This document shows, piece after piece, positions 33,703 to 42,027 of a DNA stretch of 47,863 bases. The DNA is taken from positions 1-47,863 of the forward strand of contig NZ_JZKH01000062.1 in the NCBI RefSeq assembly GCF_000961885.1. Direction: 5' to 3'. Each line of letters starts with the position of its first letter. The stretch's first letter is position 1. A program made the translations under genes and the position numbers. Source of the DNA: Streptomyces rubellomurinus (lineage in GTDB: Bacteria; Actinomycetota; Actinomycetes; Streptomycetales; Streptomycetaceae). The notes beneath the pieces are model-generated. The model was not told the origin of the DNA. It saw nothing but the letters and a program-made list of their open reading frames with translations, and searched no databases.

Positions 33703-34692
33703 TCAGTCCGGGAGGGCGGCGAGCCAGGCGGTCAGCAGGCGGTTGACCTCCTCGGGACGCTCCTGCTGGATCCAGTGCCCGCAGCCGTCCAGGATGTGGG
33801 AGGAGACCAGGCCGGGGAGGGTGGCCGGGAAGGCGTCGATCGCCTCGGCCATCCAGGTCGTGGAGGCGTCCAGGGCGCCGCCGAGGAAGAGGGACGGCTG
33901 CTCGATCGGGGCTCCTGCGTACCGGGCGAGGTCCTCCCAGTCGCGTTCCATGGCGCGGTAGCGGTTGAGGGCCCCGGTCATGCCGGTGCGCTCGAACTCC
34001 CCGGCGTAGACGTCGAGGTCGTGCTCGGTCAGCCAGCCGGGCAGCCTGCCGCCGGGGAAGCGGTCGCGCAGCCGGCCGCCGGCGCGGGCCACGAAGTGCG
34101 GGTCGGGCTCGCCCGGGGCGGGCATGGTGTCGGCGGACATGGCCGCGTAGAAGCCCGCGAGCCAGCCCCGGAGGTCTGGCTCCATCTCCGCTTCGGCCCG
34201 TCCGGGCTCCTGGAAGTACGAGACGTAGAACTCCTCGTCGCCGCCCATCCGCGCGAAGACCTCGGAGGGGCGGGCGCCGCCGGGCGGCGAGTAGGGGACG
34301 CTCAGCAGTCCGACGGCGCGGAAGACCTCGGGGTGGAGCAGGGCGGAGGCCGCCGCGATGCCGGAACCCCAGTCGTGCCCGACGACCACCGCCCTCTCCT
34401 CCCCCAGGGCGCGCACCAGGGCGACGTTGTCCGCCACCAGGTCGAGCATCCGGTAGGCGTCCGTCCTGGCCGGCTTGGAGGAGCGGCCGTAGCCGCGCAC
34501 ATCGAGCGCCACGGCCCGGTACCCCGCCGCCGCGAGGGCCGGGAGCTGGCGGCGCCAGGAGTACCAGGACTCGGGGAAGCCGTGGACGAGCAGGACGAGC
34601 GGTCCGCTGCCCTGCTCGACCAGGTGCAGGCGCCCGGCGGGTGCCTCGATGGTGCGGTGGCGCAGATCGGCGGACGGCGCGGGCTGGTGCAT
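33703..34692 (-). CDS. Alpha/beta hydrolase, epoxide-hydrolase-like
   Basis: A 329-residue enzyme. HGFPESWYSWR (about 37-47) forms the oxyanion hole, GHDWGS holds nucleophile Asp107, FLGGALDAST an acidic residue and GCGHWIQQERP the catalytic His. An Asp nucleophile and this cap-domain spacing indicate an epoxide hydrolase or haloalkane-dehalogenase-like enzyme. The ATG at 34692 is chosen because GAGGAG sits 5 bases upstream. Divergent from an XRE-cupin regulator with an operator-like palindrome between. Confidence 0.88.
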   Translation of the reverse strand: MHQPAPSADLRHRTIEAPAGRLHLVEQGSGPLVLLVHGFPESWYSWRRQLPALAAAGYRAVALDVRGYGRSSKPARTDAYRMLDLVADNVALVRALGEERAVVVGHDWGSGIAAASALLHPEVFRAVGLLSVPYSPPGGARPSEVFARMGGDEEFYVSYFQEPGRAEAEMEPDLRGWLAGFYAAMSADTMPAPGEPDPHFVARAGGRLRDRFPGGRLPGWLTEHDLDVYAGEFERTGMTGALNRYRAMERDWEDLARYAGAPIEQPSLFLGGALDASTTWMAEAIDAFPATLPGLVSSHILDGCGHWIQQERPEEVNRLLTAWLAALPD

Positions 34693-34768
34693 CGCTTCTC
34701 CTCGGTTCACGGGCGGTCGCGGTTACCCACCGATCATGCGGCGCGGCGGCCGCGCAACGCGAACACCC

Positions 34769-34790
34769 TTGCCATTCTGGCAAACTGGCA
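34769..34790. promoter_or_regulatory. Probable XRE-cupin operator
   Basis: TTGCCA-TTC-TGGCAA (34769-34783) is a perfect inverted repeat, followed by a third half-site TGGCA (34786-34790). It lies between the divergent hydrolase and XRE genes; TTGCCA-type sites are typical of this regulator class. Confidence 0.7.
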
Positions 34791-34835
34791 GGACAGGGCC
34801 GTGGAGGCGGCACGATGGGAGGGAGCGGAGCGACG

Positions 34836-35411
34836 GTGACCGACGACACACTGGGGGCCATGGGCCCCCGGCTGCGTGCGGCACGCGAGCAGCACGGCGC
34901 CACCCTCACCGGCGTCAGCCGCGCGACCGGCATCTCGCCGAGCACGCTCTCGCGGATCGAGACCGGCCGGCGCAAGCCCACCCTGGAGGTGCTGCTGCAA
35001 CTCGCGAAGGCGTACGGCGCCTCCCTGGACGAACTGGCCGGCACCGCACCCACGGTGGCGCCGCGGCGTTCCGGCAACGACAAGACGGTGCTACCACTGA
35101 CCCGGTACGTCGGGGGCCTGCACGCCCACAAGCACGTCCTCCCCGCCGTCGACGCACCGCCGGCCCGGCCGCGGCAGGCCTCCCACGACGGCTACGAATG
35201 GCTGTGCGTCCTCTACGGCCGACTGTGGCTGGCCCTCGGCACGCAGGACCTCGTGCTGAACGCCGGGGACGTGGCCGAATTCGAGACCCGCACCCCCCAC
35301 GGACTCGCCAACGCCGGCCCGGGCGGCCCGGTCGAGTACCTGATCATGTTCGGCCCCCAGGGCGAGCGTCTACGACCACGCACCCCGGCCGCCGGCTGGT
35401 GGGCCCGGTAG
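34836..35411 (+). CDS. XRE-family regulator with C-terminal cupin domain
   Basis: A 191-residue regulator. The helix-turn-helix spans about residues 9-65 (GPRLRAAREQHGATLTGVSRATGISPSTLSRIETGRRKPTLEVLLQLAKAYGASLDEL). The cupin half follows (DGYEWLCVLYGRLWLALGTQDLVLNAGDVAEFETRTPHGLANAG). GTG at 34836 has a GGAG site upstream. It probably senses a small ligand and controls the divergent hydrolase. Confidence 0.9.
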   Translation: MTDDTLGAMGPRLRAAREQHGATLTGVSRATGISPSTLSRIETGRRKPTLEVLLQLAKAYGASLDELAGTAPTVAPRRSGNDKTVLPLTRYVGGLHAHKHVLPAVDAPPARPRQASHDGYEWLCVLYGRLWLALGTQDLVLNAGDVAEFETRTPHGLANAGPGGPVEYLIMFGPQGERLRPRTPAAGWWAR

Positions 35412-35514
35412 CGCGCCGCACCGCGTTCCGCGCCGGCGCGACGGTATCTACGGTTCACGCCTCTCCGAGGCTGAGCACAGACGGCGGACGGCATCACCGG
35501 CCGCGACTCGCTGA

Positions 35515-36000
35515 GTTGCAAACCCTCCAGGGCTGATCACGACGCGCAGACCCCGCCCCCCGTGCTCGGTACCCGGGTGCCCGTTGCAAGCCCTCCAGGG
35601 CTAATCACGACTGGCCTGCCGCTGGTCGACGTCGTCGACCTCGAACGGTTGCAAGCCCTCCAGGACTGAGCACCCCTTCGCCTTCCGGCGCCGCATGCGA
35701 CTGATCCCCTTGTTGCAAGCCCTCCAGGGCTGATCACGACGTCGTTCATGATCTTGAGGACGGGCACGATCCAGATGTTGCAAGCCCTCCAGGGCTGAGC
35801 ACGACCGGCATGGGTGCGGTCGCTGACGTAGGCCGTCACCGGTTGCAAGCCCTCCAGGGCTGAACACGACGGGGCATGCCGTTGTGGGCCCAGATGGTGA
35901 GGCCGTGTTGCAAGCCCTCCAGGGCTGATCACGACAGGCCGCCGGGGTCCCTACTCGCTAACCGTCCCAACGTTGCAAGCCCTCCAGGGCTGATCACGAC
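35515..36000 (-). CRISPR. CRISPR array 1 (8 repeats, 7 spacers)
   Basis: Repeats of 29 bp start at 35515, 35583, 35648, 35712, 35777, 35842, 35907 and 35972; spacers are 39, 36, 35, 36, 36, 36 and 36 bases. In the transcribed (minus) direction the repeat begins GTCGTGATCAGCCC and ends GGGCTTGCAAC. Its core AGCCCTGGAGGGCT folds into a 5-6 bp stem. Repeats are intact at the right end and degenerate toward 35515 (35648 copy badly changed at one end), so the leader is on the right, beside cas2. Base 7 of the repeat varies between copies. Confidence 0.98.
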
Positions 36001-36089
36001 CCGAGGGTAAAGCCCCAGGTCAGAGCACCTGGGAGCGCCGCTGTGGGTCGTGGTGGTGCAGCGACCTGCTGGTACTGCAGCGGTGCTGG
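36001..36089 (-). promoter_or_regulatory. Leader of CRISPR array 1
   Basis: 89 bases between cas2 and the first intact repeat. On the minus strand it ends GACCTGGGGCTTTACCCTCGG immediately before the repeat, matching array 2's leader end at 20 of 21 positions. A perfect inverted repeat CCCAGGT/ACCTGGG (36014-36033) lies inside. Confidence 0.8.
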
Positions 36090-36353
36090 TCACAGGATGT
36101 CGCCCGGCCCGCCGAGGGTGGCGCCGATGGTTGTGGCGGCGATCATGTCCGGGGAGCGGGCCGTGTAGGTGACGATGCTGTCGTGGGTGGGGTCGATCAC
36201 GGCGTTGAGGGCGTAGGTAAGAGCCCGGTACTGGGCTGCGGTGAGTTCGCCCTGGAAGACGCTGCGTTGGGTCCAGTGGAGGTACTTGCGGCAGGTCTTC
36301 AGAACCTTGGGGTTGCGTTCGGCGGCGGTGTCGTAGACCAGGATGACGAACAT
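36090..36353 (-). CDS. cas2: CRISPR-associated endonuclease Cas2
   Basis: An 87-residue protein with the Cas2 ferredoxin-like fold. FVILVYDTAAERNPKVLKTCRKYLHWTQRSVFQGEL carries the conserved Asp8 and the Arg/Lys-rich dimer region. It joins Cas1 in the adaptation complex that inserts new spacers. Last gene of the cas operon, 6 bases after cas1. Confidence 0.95.
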   Translation of the reverse strand: MFVILVYDTAAERNPKVLKTCRKYLHWTQRSVFQGELTAAQYRALTYALNAVIDPTHDSIVTYTARSPDMIAATTIGATLGGPGDIL

Positions 36354-36359
36354 CTGCGG

Positions 36360-37340
36360 CTACCACCAGGGCCGGAAAGGCTTGTACGGGGTGCCCTCCA
36401 GGCACAGCCGGACGAGCTTGAGCGCTTCGAGGTGAATGAGCTCCTCGTAGCTGACGTTCCGTTTGAGCCCTCGGTGGAACACCGTCGTCGCGAGTTCGTC
36501 CCGCACGAGGGCGGCGATCTTCTTCCGACCGTCCGTGCTGAGCGCCGCTCGGCCGACCTCCGTCTCGAAGTCGCTCGGCTTGAGCTGTTTCTGGCTCGCG
36601 GCCCGCCGCAGCAGCCGTTCGGCGAAGAGCGGTTTGAAGGGTTCGGCGAGGTCGAGGGCGAGGGTGTTGCGGCGGCGGTCGGTGTCACTGTGCAGGAAGC
36701 CGATCGCGGGGTGGAGCGGGGTGCTGCGCAGGGCGGTGAGGACGCGGGCGTAGACGAGGGCGTTGAGGTAGCTGATGAAGGCGTTGCCGGCGTTGGTGGG
36801 TGGCCGGCGGGTGCGGCCGTTGAGGCGCAGCCAGGCGGGGAGGCGGGTGTCGAGGACGGCCCAGGCGGTGCGGCGGAAGTTGCCTTCCTGGCCCATGAGT
36901 TCATCGGTGTCACGGCAGTCCGGCAGTGCGGCACGCAGGGTGGCGAGTGCCGGGTCGAGGAGGTCGGATTCCAGGACCCGGCTCAGGTTCTCGGCGGTGG
37001 CGAGGAGCAGTGCGCGGGCGATGGGGAGGCGTTGTTCGGGGTCGCCCGTGATCTCGACCTGTCGGCGGATGACGGTGGCGGAGGACATGGTTTCGGCGGG
37101 TGCGAAGTGTCCGGCGTGGTTGCCGTAGTGGTCGAGGACGTGGACGGTGACGCCGTACCGGCTGAGGAGGGACATGACGGAGGTGTTGAGGTCGACGTGG
37201 TCGAAGGCGACGAGGTCGCGGATGTCGGTGATGGGGATGTGGACGGGGCTGGTGTCAGCGCGTTCGATGCGGATGCTGTCGTCCTGGCGGCGGATGCGGC
37301 AGGGTTCGGTGAGCCAGTAGGTGCGGCCGGCGGCGGGCAT
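36360..37340 (-). CDS. cas1: CRISPR-associated integrase Cas1 (type I-B)
   Basis: A 326-residue spacer integrase. Metal ligands are Glu152 (GQEGNFRR), His217 (IGFLHSD) and Asp230/Glu233 (LALDLAEPFKP), all present. The beta-sheet N-terminal half and helical C-terminal half are full length. The start overlaps the cas4 stop by one base. Confidence 0.96.
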   Translation of the reverse strand: MPAAGRTYWLTEPCRIRRQDDSIRIERADTSPVHIPITDIRDLVAFDHVDLNTSVMSLLSRYGVTVHVLDHYGNHAGHFAPAETMSSATVIRRQVEITGDPEQRLPIARALLLATAENLSRVLESDLLDPALATLRAALPDCRDTDELMGQEGNFRRTAWAVLDTRLPAWLRLNGRTRRPPTNAGNAFISYLNALVYARVLTALRSTPLHPAIGFLHSDTDRRRNTLALDLAEPFKPLFAERLLRRAASQKQLKPSDFETEVGRAALSTDGRKKIAALVRDELATTVFHRGLKRNVSYEELIHLEALKLVRLCLEGTPYKPFRPWW

Positions 37341-37861
37341 CAGGTTCCCCAGCAGTAGTCGAGGTAGGAGCAGCCGCGGCAGGCGGCGCGGGGTTGGCGG
37401 TCGGGGGGTGCGGTGGCGGCGATGACGGCCCGGGCTTCGTCCTCGGCGCTCTCGGCCTGTTCGCGCGCCTCGTCGTTCCAGGGGACGTCGGTGGTGCGGC
37501 GGATGAGCGGGTAGTGGACGGTGCCGCCGCGCACGTTGACGCCTCGGCGTTCGAGGAGCAGGCAGTAGTGGCGGACCTGGGCGTCGTGGGCGGGCGAGGG
37601 GGTGCGGGAGGACTTGGTCTCGTGGACGACGGCCCCGGTGGTGACCCAGTCGATGCGGGCTTCGCCGAGGTCGACGTCCCGGCGGCGGGCGAAGGTGGTG
37701 TCGCTGACGACTTCACCGAAGGCGACGAGGTCACTGCCGGCCTCGGGCCGGTAGCCGCGGGTGTAGAGCCAGAGTTGGCGCGGGCAGTGGCGGAGGTACT
37801 TGATGTGGACGCCGCCGAGGCCCTGGGCGTCGTGGACGGGGTCGGAGGGGGTGGGTTTCAC
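37340..37861 (-). CDS. cas4: CRISPR-associated exonuclease Cas4
   Basis: A 173-residue RecB-like nuclease that trims prespacers and selects the PAM side. Four iron-sulfur Cys are intact (Cys26, Cys161, Cys164, Cys170). The active site shows Asp71 and the E-x-K of HETKSS (Glu81, Lys83). The ATG overlaps the cas3 stop (ATGA), so it is translationally coupled. Confidence 0.94.
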   Translation of the reverse strand: MKPTPSDPVHDAQGLGGVHIKYLRHCPRQLWLYTRGYRPEAGSDLVAFGEVVSDTTFARRRDVDLGEARIDWVTTGAVVHETKSSRTPSPAHDAQVRHYCLLLERRGVNVRGGTVHYPLIRRTTDVPWNDEAREQAESAEDEARAVIAATAPPDRQPRAACRGCSYLDYCWGT

Positions 37862-40251
37862 AGGATGGTCTCCGGCTCGGCGGGTGGGCGTAGCCCGAGG
37901 ACGGGGTCGTACTGGCCGTCGATCAGGTGGATGCCGAGCGCGCGGTCGAAGGTGGCGTTGTACTGCTTCAACTGGCCGTGGCGCAGGGGGATGAGGAGCC
38001 CTGCGGCGAGCAGGGGGTCTGCCTTCTTGCCGAGGGCGAGCAGTCGGTACTCCTCGGCGTCGTCGCGCAGGAGGACTTCGACGGTGTCGAAGCGTTCACC
38101 GAGGGACCTCGCGTGTTCGCTGCGGTCGTGAAACGGGTCGGTGAAGGTCAGGAACTCTGCGGTGAACCCGTCGCGGGCCTCTCGTGCCCTGGTCGCCCAC
38201 GTGTGGCCCCAGTCCGTGTCGTAGGCGAGGGCGAGGAGGCGGTCGATGTCCTCCTCGCTCAGCGTGGCGCCTCCCTCCTCCACCACCGTGGTCAGCGCCG
38301 ACCAGGCGGCGTCCACGGCGCCCTGGTCGTACGGGCGGTGGCTCTCGGTGCGGTGGACGCGGAACTCGACCGGCCCGTCCGGGTGCAGGCCTCGGCGGTT
38401 GACCCGCCCGGCCCGCTGGGCGACGGCCTCGATGGGGGCGTTCTCCACCGCGCCCCGGTCGAAGTCGAGTTGCAGTGACACTTCGACCGTCTGAGTGGCG
38501 ACGACGATGCCTCCGCTCCTCCTGGGCATCTCTGACCGCTCCGGGTGACGCGCCAGCAGTCGCCGTTCGATCGCGTCGCGGTCCTCGTTCTTGAAGCGCG
38601 AGTGGAGCAGGAGCGCGACGTCCGGGTCGTCGGGGTGCTGCTGCCGGGCGTGGTCGGCGAGGGCGGTGAAGAGTGCCTGCGCGGTGGCGACGGTGTTGAC
38701 GACGACGAGGACGTTGTGGCCTTGGTCGAGCCAGTCCTCCAGGCGGGCGATGCTGTCGGGGTGCATCAGCGGGAGGTCGTCGATGACCAGGCGGTGCCGC
38801 ACCGGTGCCGTGCCGGGCTCGGCCCGATGGCAGGTGACGGGCTGGTGGAGGCTCTCGTCGACGATGGCCAGCAGGGGCGGGGCGAGGGTGGCGGACAGGA
38901 CGGCGATCCTGCTGCCGAGTTGCTCCCACAGCCGCATCGCCGCGCACAGGCGGCCGAAGGTCTCCGGGTCGTAGGCGTGGAGTTCGTCCAGGACGAAGAG
39001 GGAGTTGGCCTGTTCGAGGAGGACGGAGGAGTGGGTGGGCCCGGCGATGGCGGCGGCCAGGAGTTGGTGGGGTGTGGCGACGCGCAGGCGTTGGGTGAAC
39101 AGGCGCATGGCGTTGGCGCGGGCGCGGGCTTTGCGGGCGTCGTCCTTGGTGGGGGAACAGCAGTCGTCCTCCAGCGCCTCCGTGAGGAGGGTGCGGGCGA
39201 GGGCGCCGTGGAGGAGGCCGATGTCGGGCCGGCTCTCGCCGGCGGCCGGGTGGAGGGTGTCCTGGAAGCGACGCCTGGCGGCGTTCAGCGAGGCCCGGTA
39301 GGGCAGGGTCCACACGAGTCGCGGCAGTCCCGGCATCGTCGCCAACTGCCGCGCTGCCCAGGCGAGTCCGGCCTCCGTCTTGCCGCTTCCGGTGGGTGAG
39401 ACGAGGACGAGGTGCCCCACGGTCCCACCGGCGTCCCGCTGGTGCGGGTGCGGGGTGTACGGGAGCCGGGCGAGGTAGTCGGGTGGCAGCGGCATGTGGG
39501 TCTGGAGGTCCACGTGGGCGGAGCCGGCGTGGTCGGCCAGGGTGAGCGCGCCCTGCCCCAGGGCGGCGAGCAGGCCCCGGTGTGCCTTCACCGGCAGTTG
39601 CCAGGCGGCGAGGACTTCCTGGAGGAGCAGGCGGGCCCGGTCGGCGAGCACGGGGTCGTTCGGGCCGGGCGGTGTCGGTTCGGTGCCGAGGTAGCCGGCC
39701 AGCCAGGCCAGGAACTCCTGATGCAGGCCGCGCGGGACCTGCGGCTGCCTTCCGCCCGGCCCGGGCAGGTGGCCGAAGGCTTCCTCCCAGCGGGTCCGTT
39801 CGTTGTACTGCCGGGCCAGCGCGGGTTTGCCGCCCCCGAGGGAGGAGGCTGAGTGGAGCGGCCGGTGGTGGCCGGCGACGAGCGTGGCGATCAGCAGGCG
39901 CTCCTCGCCGCTCCAGCCGGCCGCCGTGGCCAGGAGGTCGACGTAGGCGAGGGAGAGCACTTCGTGCCGCTCGCCCCAGGGCAGTCCCTGGGGTTCGAGC
40001 TGCCGCTGGAACAGCTCGGCGATCTTGCCCGCGTCGTGCAGCAGGGCGGCGGCGCGGACGCGGGTCCAGAACTGCGGTTCGGTGGCGACGATGCCAGCGG
40101 CTCCGATGCGCGCTTCCAGCTGGGCGACCGTGTCGTGCACGGTGCGCAGGTGGGCGGTGAGCCGTTCGGGGTCGTCACGGGGGAGGGATTTGGCCCGCAG
40201 GTCGGTGAGGGCGCGCCGTCGCGGCGGGGTGGTCAGGGGGTCAGGAGCCAT
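37858..40251 (-). CDS. cas3: CRISPR-associated nuclease-helicase Cas3
   Basis: A 797-residue fused HD nuclease and superfamily-2 helicase that degrades target DNA after Cascade binding. HD part: LLHDAGK (His72-Asp73), GERHEVLS (His96), GHHRPL (His128/129) and LADHAGS (about 238-244). Helicase: SPTGSGKT (about 285-292), LDELHAYD (DExH box near 421-428), VVNTVATAQALF and later QRAGRVNRRG. The ATG at 40251 overlaps the cas5 end by 19 bases. All catalytic motifs are intact. Confidence 0.94.
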   Translation of the reverse strand: MAPDPLTTPPRRRALTDLRAKSLPRDDPERLTAHLRTVHDTVAQLEARIGAAGIVATEPQFWTRVRAAALLHDAGKIAELFQRQLEPQGLPWGERHEVLSLAYVDLLATAAGWSGEERLLIATLVAGHHRPLHSASSLGGGKPALARQYNERTRWEEAFGHLPGPGGRQPQVPRGLHQEFLAWLAGYLGTEPTPPGPNDPVLADRARLLLQEVLAAWQLPVKAHRGLLAALGQGALTLADHAGSAHVDLQTHMPLPPDYLARLPYTPHPHQRDAGGTVGHLVLVSPTGSGKTEAGLAWAARQLATMPGLPRLVWTLPYRASLNAARRRFQDTLHPAAGESRPDIGLLHGALARTLLTEALEDDCCSPTKDDARKARARANAMRLFTQRLRVATPHQLLAAAIAGPTHSSVLLEQANSLFVLDELHAYDPETFGRLCAAMRLWEQLGSRIAVLSATLAPPLLAIVDESLHQPVTCHRAEPGTAPVRHRLVIDDLPLMHPDSIARLEDWLDQGHNVLVVVNTVATAQALFTALADHARQQHPDDPDVALLLHSRFKNEDRDAIERRLLARHPERSEMPRRSGGIVVATQTVEVSLQLDFDRGAVENAPIEAVAQRAGRVNRRGLHPDGPVEFRVHRTESHRPYDQGAVDAAWSALTTVVEEGGATLSEEDIDRLLALAYDTDWGHTWATRAREARDGFTAEFLTFTDPFHDRSEHARSLGERFDTVEVLLRDDAEEYRLLALGKKADPLLAAGLLIPLRHGQLKQYNATFDRALGIHLIDGQYDPVLGLRPPAEPETIL

Positions 40252-40970
40252 ACGGCTTGGGTGTCCTCGTTGTTCGTGGGTGCTTCGCGGTGGGCACCGC
40301 GGACCGGGGCCGGTCCTGCGGGGTCGTCGCACCACAGGTACTGCGACCAGCTGGTGGTGAGGCGGTCGGTGGAGACGGTGTCGGCGAGGCGGTGGGTGTG
40401 GGCGTAGGGCACGTCGTGGCCGCCCGCGGGGGCGAGCGCGTGGCCCACGACAGCCCGCTCGGCGGGTTCGAGGACGACGTGCGCGAGTTCGGTGAGGTGG
40501 AGGAGGTCCTGCGACCGGCCCAGGCGCAGGCCGTGGCGCGGCCGGCGCAGCGCCCGGGCGAACCGGTCGGCGTCCGGTCCGGGGAGCCAGACGGTGAGGT
40601 GGACGCCCGCGAGGAAGGGCCGGTCCTTGGCCGTCGTGCCGCCCTTGACGGCCCTGACCCTGCCGCCGGCGGCGGGGTTGCCGCCGTCCGCGGCGATCGG
40701 GTGGTACGTCTCGGTGTCGATGCCGTGGCCTTCCGACCAGGCCGCCATGCCGAAGACGAAGGGTTCGGTGTACGCGCCGGTGGCGGCGGCGAGCAGCCCG
40801 CGGACGGTGGAGGGCGGCGGCACCGGGAGGATGCGGGTGATGCCGGGGAACAGCGGGTCCCTGAACGAGGCGACCGGGGCGTAGAACCTTGCCCGGAGAG
40901 CCCGCAGGGCCCGGAGATCCCGCACGGCCCGGAGGGCTCGGGCAGCCCCACCGGGCGGCACTCGACTCAT
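40233..40970 (-). CDS. cas5: CRISPR-associated protein Cas5 (type I-B)
   Basis: A 245-residue Cascade subunit that caps the crRNA 5' handle. The Cas5 N-terminal motif is LRARFYAPVASFRDPLFPGITRILPVPPPSTVRGLL, followed by a Gly-rich loop region and SWSQYLWCDD near the end. The ATG overlaps the cas7 stop (ATGA). The first 25 residues before the fold are encoded by an 18-bp tandem repeat and extend beyond the usual start; an internal GTG at codon 16 is an alternative. Confidence 0.9.
   Translation of the reverse strand: MSRVPPGGAARALRAVRDLRALRALRARFYAPVASFRDPLFPGITRILPVPPPSTVRGLLAAATGAYTEPFVFGMAAWSEGHGIDTETYHPIAADGGNPAAGGRVRAVKGGTTAKDRPFLAGVHLTVWLPGPDADRFARALRRPRHGLRLGRSQDLLHLTELAHVVLEPAERAVVGHALAPAGGHDVPYAHTHRLADTVSTDRLTTSWSQYLWCDDPAGPAPVRGAHREAPTNNEDTQAVWLLTP
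40891..40944. repeat. 18-bp imperfect tandem repeat in the 5' end of cas5
   Basis: Three adjacent 18-bp units start GCCCGGAG at 40891, 40909 and 40927. They encode a six-residue Arg-Ala-Leu/Val-Arg pattern ahead of the conserved Cas5 fold. Confidence 0.75.
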
Positions 40971-42027
40971 CGCGGGTCCGGGTCGTCGAACCAGTCGTCG
41001 AGCTTGCCCTCGCGCAGGTCGGCCGCCAGCCGGAGCAGGACGGTGCGCGGGTGCTCGATGACGATGAGGCCCTCGGCCAGCTCGCGCGCGCACTGCTTCT
41101 CGAAGTCCTCGCGCGCCTGGTCGCGGAAGCCGGGCCGCCAGCCGATGCGTACGGGCGCCTCCCACTCCCCCGCCCACGCCTCGAGCTCCTTGACGAGGAC
41201 GTCGCCGCGCACCCGCACCCCCGTGTCGGGGTCGCTGTCGATCACGTTGCCCAGCGGGTTGACGCCTCCCTTGAAGGGGACCAGGACCATCAGGGCGGGC
41301 ACCCGGTCGCCGTAGTGCAGGGCCTGCTTCGCGCCGCCGCTGAGGTGGGCGATCGCCTCGGGCAGCAGTGCGGCGCGGCGGCGGCGTTCCTCCAGCGGCA
41401 GCCGTACGGCGGGCTGGTCGCGGAAGACCTCGGTGGTGGCGCCGAGCGCGGCGGCCTCCGCCACCTGCAGGGCCTGCTCCTGGGTGAGGTAGTTGGGCCG
41501 GCCGACCCCGTCCGCCCCCGGCAGGGTGAACGTGCCGATCCTCGGCAGGTCGATCAGGAAGGGCGCGGCGAGGTCGGCGGTGTAGAACTCGTGGCCGTGC
41601 AGGACGGGTTCGGTCACGCCCCGGGACATGACGCCGAAGTCCTCGGTCGGGTGGACGGGTTCGACGGACATCAGGGTGCCGAGCATGAACGGGCTGTCGC
41701 GCAGGGTGGTGGCAGCGTCGTCCTTCTTCGCGCCGGCCCGCATGTAGCCGAACAGGTCGTCGTCCGCGTACCGGACGGGATCGGCCTGCGTGTTGGCCTT
41801 CTGCGCCTTGCCCTGAGCCTTGCCGACCCGGGTACGGGCGAGGGCACCGAGCCGCGCTCGACCATGGTCTCCCGGATCCAGCGGCGCGCCGCCTGCGCGG
41901 ACACGTACGGGTGCTTGCGGCCCCTGATCCGCGCGTACTTGACGCGGGACATGGTCTCCTCGCCGCGCCCGTTGTTGGGTGCTCCCGCCTGCACGGAGAG
42001 CACCATCGTTCCAGCCAGGTACGCCAT
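40967..42027 (-). pseudogene. cas7: CRISPR-associated protein Cas7 (Cst2/DevR), frameshifted
   Basis: Cas7 lines the crRNA as the Cascade backbone. The N-terminal part (MAYLAGTMVLSVQAGAPNN, then HPYVSAQAARRWIRETMVERG) reads in one frame from the ATG at 42027. The rest (LGALARTRVGKAQGKAQ, then LFGYMRAGAKKDDAATTLRD to DDWFDDPDPR) continues in the -1 frame. The switch falls within about 41846-41863; restoring one G in GCGG-CTCGG gives a single product of about 353 residues, normal for the family. The first frame stays open to 41671 with Arg/Pro-rich nonsense. No alternative start in the second frame would restore the conserved N-terminus. Starts directly after the cas8 stop (TAAATG). Confidence 0.9.

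Noticed and set aside
41840..41870. Programmed -1 ribosomal frameshift in cas7
   Set aside because: The direction would be -1, but no X-XXY-YYZ slippery heptamer is visible, and Cas7 genes are not known to use frameshifting; deletion or sequencing error is simpler.
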